Source of the DNA: UBA6115 sp050952935
GTDB taxonomy: Bacteria > Bacillota > Clostridia > Christensenellales > Aristaeellaceae
DNA length: 64,000 nt
Assembly: GCA_050952935.1 (NCBI GenBank)
Contig: JBMNLS010000002.1
Coordinates: forward strand, 806,001-870,000
Direction: 5' to 3'
The position numbers and the translations under genes are program-made. This document shows, piece after piece, positions 24,621 to 32,686 of this stretch. Under the pieces are notes generated by a model that had not been told where the DNA came from, did no database searches, and was given only the letters and a program-made list of their open reading frames with translations. How positions within the stretch are numbered: the stretch's first letter is position 1; every line of letters starts with the position of its first letter.

Positions 24621-25362
24621 ACGGCTTATCGGAAGCGTTCTGGGGGCTGGCGTCAGCGTGGCAGTCGCGCTCGCGTTGCCGGCAGCGTTTCCTGAGGATG
24701 CGGGTTTTGATCAGCTGTGTGTGCTGATGGCGCTGCAGGAAACGCTGCTGGTCGGGCTTCCGGCGCTTCTGCTGATGCTACGATCATCCTCCTCAGCGGA
24801 GTGCTTGAAGTCGCTTTGGGCAAAACCCAGCGCCTACCAGGGAGGGCTGGTGATGCTGATGGCGGTGGCTTTTACGCTGGTGAGCGTGCTCATCACCGTG
24901 ATTTTCCTGGTGCTGCTTGAGTTCTTTGGCATCAAGCCGTCTGAGGGCATGACATTGGTGCCGAAAAATGTCCAGCAGCTGCTGATAGTGGCGCTTTGCG
25001 CCACTCTGATTCCGGCTGCGGCAGAGGAGCTGCTGTTTCGTGGGCTGATTCAAGGCGGCTTATCGGCGCGTTTTAACCCCAGGATTGGGATTTGGGCCAG
25101 CGCATTGCTGTTTGCCCTGCTGCACAGAAGCGTGCTGGCCTTTCCCCAGATGCTGGCCATCGGGATGGTGCTGGGCGGGCTGCGCGCTTTTTCAGGCGGA
25201 TTGTGGCTGCCGATCATTTTTCACGCGTTTTATAACTTTGCGGTGTTGGTGCTCAACTATACCCGTGCTGCGCCCAACCTGGGCATGATGCTGTTTTGCG
25301 CCGCGGTATTTGTAGCAGCATACAGGCTTTTGATGAAGGAGGGAGCGAATGATGCAGGTTAA
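24613..25362 (+). CDS. CPBP-family intramembrane metalloprotease (Abi-like)
   Basis: A ~249-aa polytopic membrane protein with the CPBP motifs PAAAEELLFRGLIQ (EExxxR), FALLHRS and IIFHAFYNF (HxxxN), which form the intramembrane glutamyl protease site; homologues process prenylated or other membrane peptides. The start is uncertain: TTG at 24613 overlaps the stop of the WalJ-like gene by eight bases, and no clear RBS is seen; earlier in-frame starts would lie inside the preceding gene. It overlaps the next MBL gene by 14 bases. Confidence 0.85.
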   Translation: MNRRLIGSVLGAGVSVAVALALPAAFPEDAGFDQLCVLMALQETLLVGLPALLLMLRSSSSAECLKSLWAKPSAYQGGLVMLMAVAFTLVSVLITVIFLVLLEFFGIKPSEGMTLVPKNVQQLLIVALCATLIPAAAEELLFRGLIQGGLSARFNPRIGIWASALLFALLHRSVLAFPQMLAIGMVLGGLRAFSGGLWLPIIFHAFYNFAVLVLNYTRAAPNLGMMLFCAAVFVAAYRLLMKEGANDAG

Positions 25363-26059
25363 GGTGATGGGGTGCAGCGGGGCCTACCCTGCTGTTAACG
25401 GCGCGTGCTCAGGCTATCTGGTGACGGATGGAAGCCGCCGCGTGATGCTGGACTTTGGCAGCGGTGTTTTGCCCAGGCTTTTGGCCATGATGGATCCGGC
25501 AGAGCTGAATGCGGTTGTGATGAGCCATTGGCATTTTGACCATGGCAGCGATCTTTTGCCGCTGAATTACTATCTGGAAGTGAATAAGCGCCGCCTGCGC
25601 CTGGTGGGGCCCCCAGAACCTCAGCCCCTGCGGGATATTTTGCTGGATCGCTATTTTGATATGGAGGACTTGACGCAGACTGCTGAAATTGATGGCTTGC
25701 GGCTGTCCTGCCAGCGGGTGAAGCACCCGGTGCCGGCCTATGCGCTCAAGCTCATCAATGAAGCGGGCAAGGTGTTGGTCTATACGGGTGACGCGGTGGG
25801 TGGAGAGGGCCTGGCGGATTTCTGTCAGGGGGCGGATTTGTTGATTTGCGACGCGTCCTTCACCAAAGCGTTTTGGCATGAGGAGTTGCCGCACTTTAGC
25901 GCGGCCCAGGCAGGGGAGCTGGCCCGGGAGGCGGGGGTGAGGCGGCTCATGCTGACCCATTTCCAGCCGGGGGCCGATGTGAAGACCCTGGTGAGCGAGG
26001 CCCGGGAAGCCTACCCCGAGACCTTCCCCGCCCACCTTGACCTGGTGGTGGAGCTGTGA
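25349..26059 (+). CDS. MBL-fold hydrolase, RNase Z-like
   Basis: A 236-aa soluble metallo-beta-lactamase-fold protein. The zinc site reads SHWHFDHGSD, with further ligands in KHPVPAYAL, YTGDAVG and LMLTHFQPGAD. It resembles the small RNase Z/phosphodiesterase-like MBL group; the substrate is not assignable. GGAGG lies before the ATG at 25349. It overlaps CPBP upstream and shares TGATG with comEC downstream, so the set is tightly coupled. Confidence 0.85.
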   Translation: MMQVKVMGCSGAYPAVNGACSGYLVTDGSRRVMLDFGSGVLPRLLAMMDPAELNAVVMSHWHFDHGSDLLPLNYYLEVNKRRLRLVGPPEPQPLRDILLDRYFDMEDLTQTAEIDGLRLSCQRVKHPVPAYALKLINEAGKVLVYTGDAVGGEGLADFCQGADLLICDASFTKAFWHEELPHFSAAQAGELAREAGVRRLMLTHFQPGADVKTLVSEAREAYPETFPAHLDLVVEL

Positions 26060-28386
26060 TGAAAGCCCCCGCCTTTGCGAAACAGCGGCCTCTGGTAGCC
26101 TGCGCTGTTTGCTATGGGGCGGGGGTGTTTGCCGGTGGGATGTGGTGGGGTTTTGCTTGGCTAATTCCGGGGGCGGGTTTGGTTTTCGCGCTGGCAGCTG
26201 TGGCCCTTGTTTACAGGAAAGCCGCCGCCGTCGCGGCCGCTTTCTTTTTTCTGGGGGTGCTGCTGGCGGGCCTGGCGGCCAACCCTGCCCTGCCCAAGGC
26301 AGGCAAATATCAGATACAGGGCCGGGTGACGGGCGAGGCTGTCCGCCGGGAGAGCGATGGCCGGATCACCGTTAAGCTGACGGATGTTACAGCGGAAAAC
26401 GAGCAGGGCGCCCGGCATATCAAAGCGGCCCATTGGACCTATTATCCTGGGAAGGACGCTATACTGCCCATGGACGGGCAGACAGTTAGCTTTTCGGGAA
26501 ACCTTTACCATCCCTCGCCGCAGAGGAACCCCTTTGGCTCTGATTTCAAGGCGTTTTTGCTGCAAAAGGGGATTACGGTGGGCATCAGCGGGGCCCGGGA
26601 GCTGAGCTTCAGCCCCCAGGAACAGATTTTGCCCGAAAGCCCCTGGATGCGGGCCAGGCTTTATCTGTCAAAGCAGTTTGACCGGTTTCTGGGGGATGAT
26701 TCAGGCCTCGCCAAGGCGCTGATCATCGGCATGCGGGAGGACATATCCGAAGAAACACGGATTTCTTTCCGGGACGCCGGGGTGGCGCATGTGCTGGCGG
26801 TATCGGGGCTGCATGTGAGCCTGCTGGTGGGCATTCTATGCGCTGCGCTGCGGAAGCTTCGCCTGTCGCCCAGGGCGCTGTTTGTTTTGTTTTTGGTTTT
26901 GCTGCTTGCCTACTGCCGCCTGCTGGATTTTTCCGCTTCGATCGTCAGGGCCAGCATAATCACGCTGATATACCTGCTGGGGCAGGCTTTGCACCGGCGG
27001 GTGGATCCATTGACCAGCCTGGCTGCCGCTTTCCTGGCGATACTTCTTTTCTGGCCGCTGGAGTTGTTCAACCTGGGCTTTCAGCTTTCCTTCCTGGCGG
27101 TGGCGGGCATCATCACCCTGGGGGACAGCCTGATGGCTTTGTATGCCCGGTGGGAGAAGCGCCGCCATCCTCATCAGTACATCACCAATATTGTAGCCGC
27201 CTATATCACCACCCTGTCCGCCAGTGCTTTTACGCTGCTGCCCCTGGCCTGCGCGTTTCACGCCTTTTCGCTGGCAGGGCTTTTGATTAGCCCTATTGCC
27301 ATTGCGGGGGTGGGCCTGCTGATGGTGCTCTATCTGGCTGGGCTCTTGATCAGCCTGATCTCTTTGCCGCTGGCCCAGTTTGTGGCGTGGCCCATCGTGA
27401 AACTCACCCAGCTGTATGAAAGCATGGTGGCATGGACGGCGGAGCTGCCCTGTGCGGTGTTGCGTTTGCCCTCTCCCGCCTGGTGGCAGGCGCTGATGGT
27501 GATGGCCCTTCTGATTTTGCTGACCCGCTATGTTCTGTTGAAGCCACGCTGGCGGATGGCCTGCGCATGGGTGATGGTGGTGTTATTGGCTGGTATCCCC
27601 CTGTTGCCCCGGCATGACCCGGTGCGCTATATGCAGCTTGACGCCGGAACGGCGGACAGCGCGGTGATCCTTGACGGGGAAAAAACTCTGGTGATTGATA
27701 CGGGGGAGCATGGCAGGGATTTGGCCAGCTTTGTGCTGTCCACCGGCAGAAGGATCGATCTGCTGCTGTTGACTCATTTGCACGCCGACCACATGGCAGG
27801 GCTGGAGCAGCTGCTGAAGGAGGAGGTGCCCATCGGAAAAATCCTGATGGCATCGGGCGCCCTTGAGGCTGAGGTATCAGCAAGCAGCCTCCAATGGCTG
27901 GATGTGGCCAGGGAGCGGGGCATCGCTGTGGGCTTCCTGGGCGCGGGGGATGAGATCAGCCTGAACCGTGTGCGGGGAAAGGTGCTTTGGCCTTATCATG
28001 GCGCGGCTTATCCAGGGCTTGATGCCAACGCCAATTCACTGGTCATGCTGTGGGACCTGGATGGGGTGAGCCTGTTGTCTACCGGGGATGTGGGGGCGGC
28101 GTATTCACATTATCTAACCGCTTCCGCTCAAGTGCTGAAGGTGCCGCACCATGGATCCCGGCATGATGCGACAGAAGCCTTGATTGCCATGGTCAATCCT
28201 GAAATCGCGATCATCACCGCGTCCGGCACCCAGCCGGACCGTTATTATCAGGCGGCCAGCAGGATTCTGAATGCCGGCGCTTGTTATGCTGTGACCGGGG
28301 AAACGGGGGCTGTTACCATCACCTGCCAGGATGGGCTGGCTGAGGTGACTGGCCACCTAAAAGGAGGGCTTATCCATGGATTATGA
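26059..28386 (+). CDS. comEC: ComEC/Rec2-family DNA-uptake channel protein
   Basis: Inner-membrane channel for transforming DNA. The 775-aa protein has N-terminal membrane helices, a soluble DUF4131-type OB region (about 80-190), the competence domain (GDDSGLAKALIIGMREDISE, AGVAHVLAVSGLHVSLLVG) with many helices, and a C-terminal MBL domain (LLLLTHLHADHMAGLEQLL, STGDVG, KVPHHGS). Length is normal. ATG 26059 overlaps the previous stop by one base. comEA was not seen in the window. comEC-holA is a standard Firmicute neighbour pair. Confidence 0.93.
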   Translation: MKAPAFAKQRPLVACAVCYGAGVFAGGMWWGFAWLIPGAGLVFALAAVALVYRKAAAVAAAFFFLGVLLAGLAANPALPKAGKYQIQGRVTGEAVRRESDGRITVKLTDVTAENEQGARHIKAAHWTYYPGKDAILPMDGQTVSFSGNLYHPSPQRNPFGSDFKAFLLQKGITVGISGARELSFSPQEQILPESPWMRARLYLSKQFDRFLGDDSGLAKALIIGMREDISEETRISFRDAGVAHVLAVSGLHVSLLVGILCAALRKLRLSPRALFVLFLVLLLAYCRLLDFSASIVRASIITLIYLLGQALHRRVDPLTSLAAAFLAILLFWPLELFNLGFQLSFLAVAGIITLGDSLMALYARWEKRRHPHQYITNIVAAYITTLSASAFTLLPLACAFHAFSLAGLLISPIAIAGVGLLMVLYLAGLLISLISLPLAQFVAWPIVKLTQLYESMVAWTAELPCAVLRLPSPAWWQALMVMALLILLTRYVLLKPRWRMACAWVMVVLLAGIPLLPRHDPVRYMQLDAGTADSAVILDGEKTLVIDTGEHGRDLASFVLSTGRRIDLLLLTHLHADHMAGLEQLLKEEVPIGKILMASGALEAEVSASSLQWLDVARERGIAVGFLGAGDEISLNRVRGKVLWPYHGAAYPGLDANANSLVMLWDLDGVSLLSTGDVGAAYSHYLTASAQVLKVPHHGSRHDATEALIAMVNPEIAIITASGTQPDRYYQAASRILNAGACYAVTGETGAVTITCQDGLAEVTGHLKGGLIHGL

Positions 28387-29464
28387 AGCTTTTTTTCAGG
28401 AGCTAAAGCAGGGGAAAATCCGCCAGCTTTATCTGTTTGAGGGCGAGGAGGAGTACACCAAGGAAAGCGCCCTGGATGCCCTGCGCAAGCAGGCGGTAGA
28501 TCAGCAGATGGCGGTAATGAATGAAAGCATCCTTATTGACCCTAAGCCTGACGCGCTGATAGCCGCCTGTGAGACCCTGCCGGCGTTTTCTGACCGGCGG
28601 CTGGTGATCGTGAAGGAATCCTCCCTCCTTACCCGTTCCTCAAAAGCCGACGCTGCGAATAACGAAGAGGAGGAGAAACCCACTTCCGCCAAGGCCGCCA
28701 GCGGGGATATCAGCGACTATCTGACGCGGTTGCCGGAGTATATATGCCTGGTTTTCTATGCCAGGGGGAAGGCGGATGGCGCGAAAAAGCTGGTGAAGCA
28801 GATCAAAAAAGAGGGCGGCATGGTCAGCTTTGAAAAGCTGGACAGGGGCAAGCTCATCAAATGGATTGCCCGGGAGCTGAAGGGCTATGGCAAGCGGATA
28901 GACCGAAACACCGCCGATCAGCTCCTGTTTGCCTGCGGGGATGAAATGCTGGTGCTAAAAAACGAGTTGGGCAAGGTGGCCGCCTACGCGGGGGAGCGGG
29001 AGGCCATCACCCTGGAGGATGTGGAAGCGGCGGTGACGAAAAGCGCCGAGTACCGCATCTTTGACCTGGCTGACCGGGTGGCAGGCGGCAAGGCGGCTGA
29101 GTCTTTAAGCCTGCTTGGGGAAATGCTGGCGGCGGGGGAGCGCCGTTTGTCCCTGTTATCGCTTTTGCAGCGGCAGTATCGCCAGCTGTTGTTTGCAAAA
29201 ATCATGCTGGAGGATGGGCAGAATCACACTGCCATCGCTTTTAGGCTGGGCGTTCCGCCGTTTGTGGCCAGGAAAATGGGGGAGATGGTGCGGCAGCAGA
29301 CGGTGGACGCGCTAAAAGAAGCGTATATGCGGTGCGTCAACCAGGAGTTTTTGATCAAAAGCGGGCAAATCAGCGAAGAAGGCTCCCTTGAGCAGTTGAT
29401 TCTGACGCTTTTGGTGATGAACCGGGATGAGGGAAAGAGCAGTGCTTTTGCATCAAAGGCTTGA
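28376..29464 (+). CDS. holA: DNA polymerase III, delta subunit
   Basis: Clamp-loader subunit that opens the sliding clamp. The 362-aa protein starts MDYEAFFQELKQGKIRQLYL with the FEGEEEYTKE segment, then LPAFSDRRLVIVKESS, LACGDEML-like FACGDEMLVLKNEL, and the domain III pattern SAEYRIFDLADRVAGG and LLQRQYRQLLFAK, all typical of HolA. Residues about 83-110 form an acidic/alanine-rich insertion. It overlaps comEC by 11 bases, with an AAAGGAGG inside comEC, and overlaps rsmG by 38 bases. Confidence 0.93.
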   Translation: MDYEAFFQELKQGKIRQLYLFEGEEEYTKESALDALRKQAVDQQMAVMNESILIDPKPDALIAACETLPAFSDRRLVIVKESSLLTRSSKADAANNEEEEKPTSAKAASGDISDYLTRLPEYICLVFYARGKADGAKKLVKQIKKEGGMVSFEKLDRGKLIKWIARELKGYGKRIDRNTADQLLFACGDEMLVLKNELGKVAAYAGEREAITLEDVEAAVTKSAEYRIFDLADRVAGGKAAESLSLLGEMLAAGERRLSLLSLLQRQYRQLLFAKIMLEDGQNHTAIAFRLGVPPFVARKMGEMVRQQTVDALKEAYMRCVNQEFLIKSGQISEEGSLEQLILTLLVMNRDEGKSSAFASKA

Positions 29465-30137
29465 GGGGTTTTCTCTGCCTCTGGATGAGACAGCTTGGGA
29501 GAAGCTGGAGCGTTTTCATGCGTTTTTGATGGAGAAGAACGCCGTGATGGATTTGACCAATGTGCCGGAGGAGGACATGCCCCTGCGCCACTACGCGGAT
29601 TCCCTGCTGGCGCTAAATCATGGCCTTTTTTCTCGTGGCTGCCGGGTGATAGATGTGGGCACAGGGGCAGGCTTCCCCGGCATTCCTCTGGCCATTGCCA
29701 GACCGGATATGCAGATGACGCTGCTTGAGAGCATGCAGAAGCGCTGTGGTTTTTTAAGCGAAGTAGTGTCTTTGCTGGATCTGCGCAATGTGCGGGTAAT
29801 GGCGGGCAGAGCGGAAGACATGGGACGTGGGGATTTCAGGGAGCAGTTTGACCTTGCCCTGGCCCGGGCTGTGGCGGTATTGCCTGTGCTGGCGGAATAT
29901 CTGCTGCCTCTGGTGAAAGTTGGCGGCCATGCCCTGTGCTGGAAGGGGCCTGCGCTGTGGGAGGAGCTCCCCGCTGGAGAGAGGGCCTGTCAACGGCTGG
30001 GCGGTGAATTGGGGGCGCTGATCGATCTTGAGATCCCCGGGCGCAGCCACTATATTCAGGTGATCAACAAGGTGAATGCGACCCCGGCAAAATACCCGCG
30101 CAAGGCGGGTATGCCGGGGAAAAAGCCGCTGGGATGA
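29427..30137 (+). CDS. rsmG: 16S rRNA (guanine527-N7)-methyltransferase RsmG
   Basis: Methylates G527 of 16S rRNA. The 236-aa protein contains the SAM motif VIDVGTGAGFPGIPLAI, MTLLESMQKRCGFL and ARAVAVLPVLAEYLLPL, with MDLTNVPEEDMPLRHYADSL near the N-terminus, as in all RsmG (GidB). The gene starts inside holA; ATG 29427 is the first reasonable start. The C-terminal tail (PRKAGMPGKKPLG) is the usual RsmG ending. In many bacteria rsmG is close to the origin; here it is 8 kb from dnaA. Confidence 0.95.
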   Translation: MRERAVLLHQRLEGFSLPLDETAWEKLERFHAFLMEKNAVMDLTNVPEEDMPLRHYADSLLALNHGLFSRGCRVIDVGTGAGFPGIPLAIARPDMQMTLLESMQKRCGFLSEVVSLLDLRNVRVMAGRAEDMGRGDFREQFDLALARAVAVLPVLAEYLLPLVKVGGHALCWKGPALWEELPAGERACQRLGGELGALIDLEIPGRSHYIQVINKVNATPAKYPRKAGMPGKKPLG

Positions 30138-30196
30138 AAATGAGCACCGTTGTTTTTATGTCGAATGCTGGAGATACGGCAGTCTCTGCTTAATGC

Positions 30197-30850
30197 TCAT
30201 CGGTTGCAGCCACGTCGCTGATAATCCTGCTTAATATCCTTGTTCCAGTCATCCGGAACGCTGTTGGTCTCCCTGAAGGCGGAAACGGCGGCGCTCATGG
30301 CGCTGAAGTTCACCTCAACCCCCTGGCTGTCGGCATGGAAGTTTTGGGCCCGGTCGGCGGCGATGCCGAAATGGCTGGCAGTTTCTACTGCATCGATGTT
30401 AGCGCCAAGGAAGATAAACTCCCACTGATAGCGTTCCTTTTGTTTCTTGATCAATTTTTTAACTTTGTCTGGACTAAACACGCGGCTGGCGTTTTCAGCG
30501 CCATCTGTGATGATGACAAAAATCACCTTCTCTGCCTGGTACTCCTCAGCAGTGTGCTTCTGGGCGTTGCCGATTTTTTGGATGCTAAGTCCAATCGCGT
30601 CAAGCAGCGCTGTGCAGCCGCCCACTTGGTATTCCTTTTGGGTGATGGGGCTGACTGCCTTTAGGTTGGTGCGGTCATGCAGCAGGGTGATGTCATTGTC
30701 AAAGAGCACCGTGGTGATGTGGCATTCGCCCTCAATCTTTCTTTGCTTTTCCAGCATCGCGTTGTAGCCGCCGATGGTGTCTCCTTCAAGGCCTGCCATA
30801 GAGCCGCTTTTGTCCAGAATCATCACCAGTTCCGTCAATCCTTTTTTCAT
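30197..30850 (-). CDS. VWA-domain protein
   Basis: A 217-aa soluble von Willebrand A domain protein. The MIDAS motif LDKSGSM (DxSxS) opens the domain, with the later TALLDAIG threonine and IITDGAENAS aspartate also present, so metal binding is likely. It resembles stand-alone bacterial VWA proteins sometimes found near tellurium-resistance-type or stress operons. Function unknown. AAGGAGG precedes the ATG, and an inverted repeat overlaps this region. It is convergent with rsmG and lies 83 bases downstream of the macro-domain operon on the same strand. Confidence 0.82.
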   Translation of the reverse strand: MKKGLTELVMILDKSGSMAGLEGDTIGGYNAMLEKQRKIEGECHITTVLFDNDITLLHDRTNLKAVSPITQKEYQVGGCTALLDAIGLSIQKIGNAQKHTAEEYQAEKVIFVIITDGAENASRVFSPDKVKKLIKKQKERYQWEFIFLGANIDAVETASHFGIAADRAQNFHADSQGVEVNFSAMSAAVSAFRETNSVPDDWNKDIKQDYQRRGCNR

Positions 30851-30862
30851 GGTTAGTTCCTC

Positions 30863-30885
30863 CTTAAGCTTTGTGATGGCTTAAG
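30863..30885 (-). promoter_or_regulatory. Inverted repeat next to the RBS of the VWA gene
   Basis: CTTAAGC and GCTTAAG (7 bp, 9-base spacer) abut the AAGGAGG of the VWA gene; the stem takes in part of the Shine-Dalgarno sequence, so it could be an operator or an RBS-masking hairpin. Confidence 0.4.
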
Positions 30886-30933
30886 GATAGAGGATCAAAA
30901 CGGGAAAATGGTCGCCTGGCAAGCGACAAATAA

Positions 30934-31941
30934 TCAGTTGCCCAGCAAGGCCTGGTCAAGGTCAAATAGCGCCGTGTTAATCGTGTGAATATCATAGATC
31001 TGATTGACGATGAAAAACTCAATGATCACATCAAACAAGTTACTTTTGGAAAGCGCAATGCCGGCCCGCTTCAGGAGATCCTGTGTTTCTGGCAGGGTTA
31101 ATTCCAGCGCGATGGCCAGCGCCAGGGCGGTGGGCTTGCTGGGGGTATAGGATTTCCCGGTTCTGATTTTGGAAAACAGCTTGCGGCTCAGATTGGCGCG
31201 CTTGTATACGGTGACATCATCCAAGCCTTTGGCGTCAATCAGGCGCAGGAGACTGGTTGAGAAGGATTCGTCCAGTGAGTTTATCAGTGCTTTCAGGTTC
31301 AGAGAGGGTTTTGCCCATTGCACCGGAGCGCTTGATTGCTGGGGAACACGATCGAATAAATCGAATTGATCATCCAACCGTCTGGAAGCCCGCTCAAGCA
31401 TCATGCGCTGATCCACATAATGCTCGTCAACATAGCTTTTTACATCATTCAGCAGTTTCCTGCTGGCGGCAAAAGCCTCTTTGTCAAATACCGCCAGGTA
31501 GATGTCCATCTCATGCTCATTGAGGAATGACAAAACCTCTGTGGTGGCGATGTGCAGGGCTTGATCCTTGGGATAGCCGTAAATGCCGCTTGAAATGAGT
31601 GGGAAGGCGATGCTTTCGCATTGGTGCTTTTGCGCCAGGTGCAGGCTGTTCCGGTAACAGGCGCGCAGCAGCGCCTCCTCCCCGCTTTTGCCGTCCTGAT
31701 AAACGGGGCCGGCGGTGTGGATGATGAATTTGGCCGGAAGGTCAAAGCCCGGGGTGATCACCGCATCCCCGGTTTTGATGGGGGAGAGCTTGTCGCAAGC
31801 TGCTTGCAGGCTTTTGGCCCCCGCGGCTTTAAAAATAGCGCCGCAAACCCCGCCGCCTTGTTTGAGCTGTGGGTTGGCGGCGTTGACGATGGCATCCACC
31901 TTCAATTTGGTGATGTCCTGACGAACAATGCTAAAGGGCAT
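30934..31941 (-). CDS. Macro-domain protein with C-terminal HTH-like domain
   Basis: A 335-aa protein. The N-terminal ~150 residues are a macro domain (DAIVNAANPQLKQGGGVCGA, FIIHTAGPVY, FPLISSGIYGYPKDQA) that should bind ADP-ribose or related ligands. The loop that carries Asp in MacroD-type hydrolases (GGGVD) has Cys here. After a linker, residues ~220-335 form a second domain (VTVYKRANLSRKLFSKIRTG, then SKPTALALAIALELTLPETQ), which reads like a helix-turn-helix of the XRE type. It is the last gene of an operon with a TrmH methyltransferase and the MrfA helicase (gaps of 8 and 2 bases). Role unknown. Confidence 0.82.
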   Translation of the reverse strand: MPFSIVRQDITKLKVDAIVNAANPQLKQGGGVCGAIFKAAGAKSLQAACDKLSPIKTGDAVITPGFDLPAKFIIHTAGPVYQDGKSGEEALLRACYRNSLHLAQKHQCESIAFPLISSGIYGYPKDQALHIATTEVLSFLNEHEMDIYLAVFDKEAFAASRKLLNDVKSYVDEHYVDQRMMLERASRRLDDQFDLFDRVPQQSSAPVQWAKPSLNLKALINSLDESFSTSLLRLIDAKGLDDVTVYKRANLSRKLFSKIRTGKSYTPSKPTALALAIALELTLPETQDLLKRAGIALSKSNLFDVIIEFFIVNQIYDIHTINTALFDLDQALLGN

Positions 31942-31949
31942 GATCTCAT

Positions 31950-32684
31950 CTACCTTTCTATCAGACTAAATGCATGCATCCCGATGCCTGCGGCGACAGC
32001 CAGGTTGAGGGAATCAATGGCTTCGCTCTGTTCAATGCGCACCGGGGTGCCCAGGGCGGCGAAGTGGGCGGGCAGCCCGCTGCCCTCATTGCCAAAGACC
32101 AGGCTGATGGGAGCTTTTGTTTTGTGCGTGGTGGCTTCAGCCAGGGGAATGGAGCTGTTCAGCATGAAAAGATAAAGCGCCCGGTCAGGATGGCCGGCAT
32201 GGTAGCTTTCCATGCTGTCAATATGCCCGATGCGCAGCGAGAAAAAGGCGCCCATGCTGGCCCGGATCACATGGGGATCAAACACATCCACCGCCGGGGT
32301 GATGATGGCAACATCCCGGAAGCCAAAGCCCAGCGCGGTGCGCAGCATGGTGCCGGCGTTTCCCGCGTCCATGGGGTGATGCAGCACCAAGTGCCTTGGA
32401 GAAGCGGCGTCAATGTTATCCTCGGTTTTGGACACCACGGCGGCGGCAAAGCAGTTGTCTTTGCCAGAGAGACGGCGCAGCAGGCGCTCAGCCGCTTCCA
32501 TGCGGATACCATGCCGGACACAAAGAGCGTTTAGCTTTTTACTGGCTTCGTCCTTATTCAGCTTGCTGCTGATGAGAACCCTGCGCACACGATCCGGCGC
32601 CCGGCTAAGCGCTTCCAGTGCCGGGTAGAGGCCCAGGGCGTAGGTGTAATCCAGATTCTGACGGTATGGCTCAAGAGGCGGCAT
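31950..32684 (-). CDS. TrmH/SpoU-family RNA 2'-O-methyltransferase
   Basis: A 244-aa SPOUT RNA methyltransferase. The three SpoU motifs are visible: NAGTMLRTALGFGF (motif 1), SLVFGNEGSGL (motif 2) and IDSLNLAVAAGIGMHAF (motif 3). The N-terminal ~80 residues (VRRVLISSKLNKDEASKKLN) form the substrate-recognition part. rRNA or tRNA target not assignable. It starts two bases after mrfA ends and is followed by the macro-domain gene, so all three are co-transcribed. Confidence 0.9.
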   Translation of the reverse strand: MPPLEPYRQNLDYTYALGLYPALEALSRAPDRVRRVLISSKLNKDEASKKLNALCVRHGIRMEAAERLLRRLSGKDNCFAAAVVSKTEDNIDAASPRHLVLHHPMDAGNAGTMLRTALGFGFRDVAIITPAVDVFDPHVIRASMGAFFSLRIGHIDSMESYHAGHPDRALYLFMLNSSIPLAEATTHKTKAPISLVFGNEGSGLPAHFAALGTPVRIEQSEAIDSLNLAVAAGIGMHAFSLIER

Positions 32685-32686
32685 GG

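Noticed and set aside
30138..30196. Terminator between rsmG and the VWA gene
   Set aside because: Only a 7-bp repeat with a ~46-base loop was found, too weak to call.
30934..31941. DarTG-type toxin-antitoxin (macro domain as DarG)
   Set aside because: No DarT-like ADP-ribosyltransferase lies next to it; neighbours are trmH, mrfA and a VWA gene.
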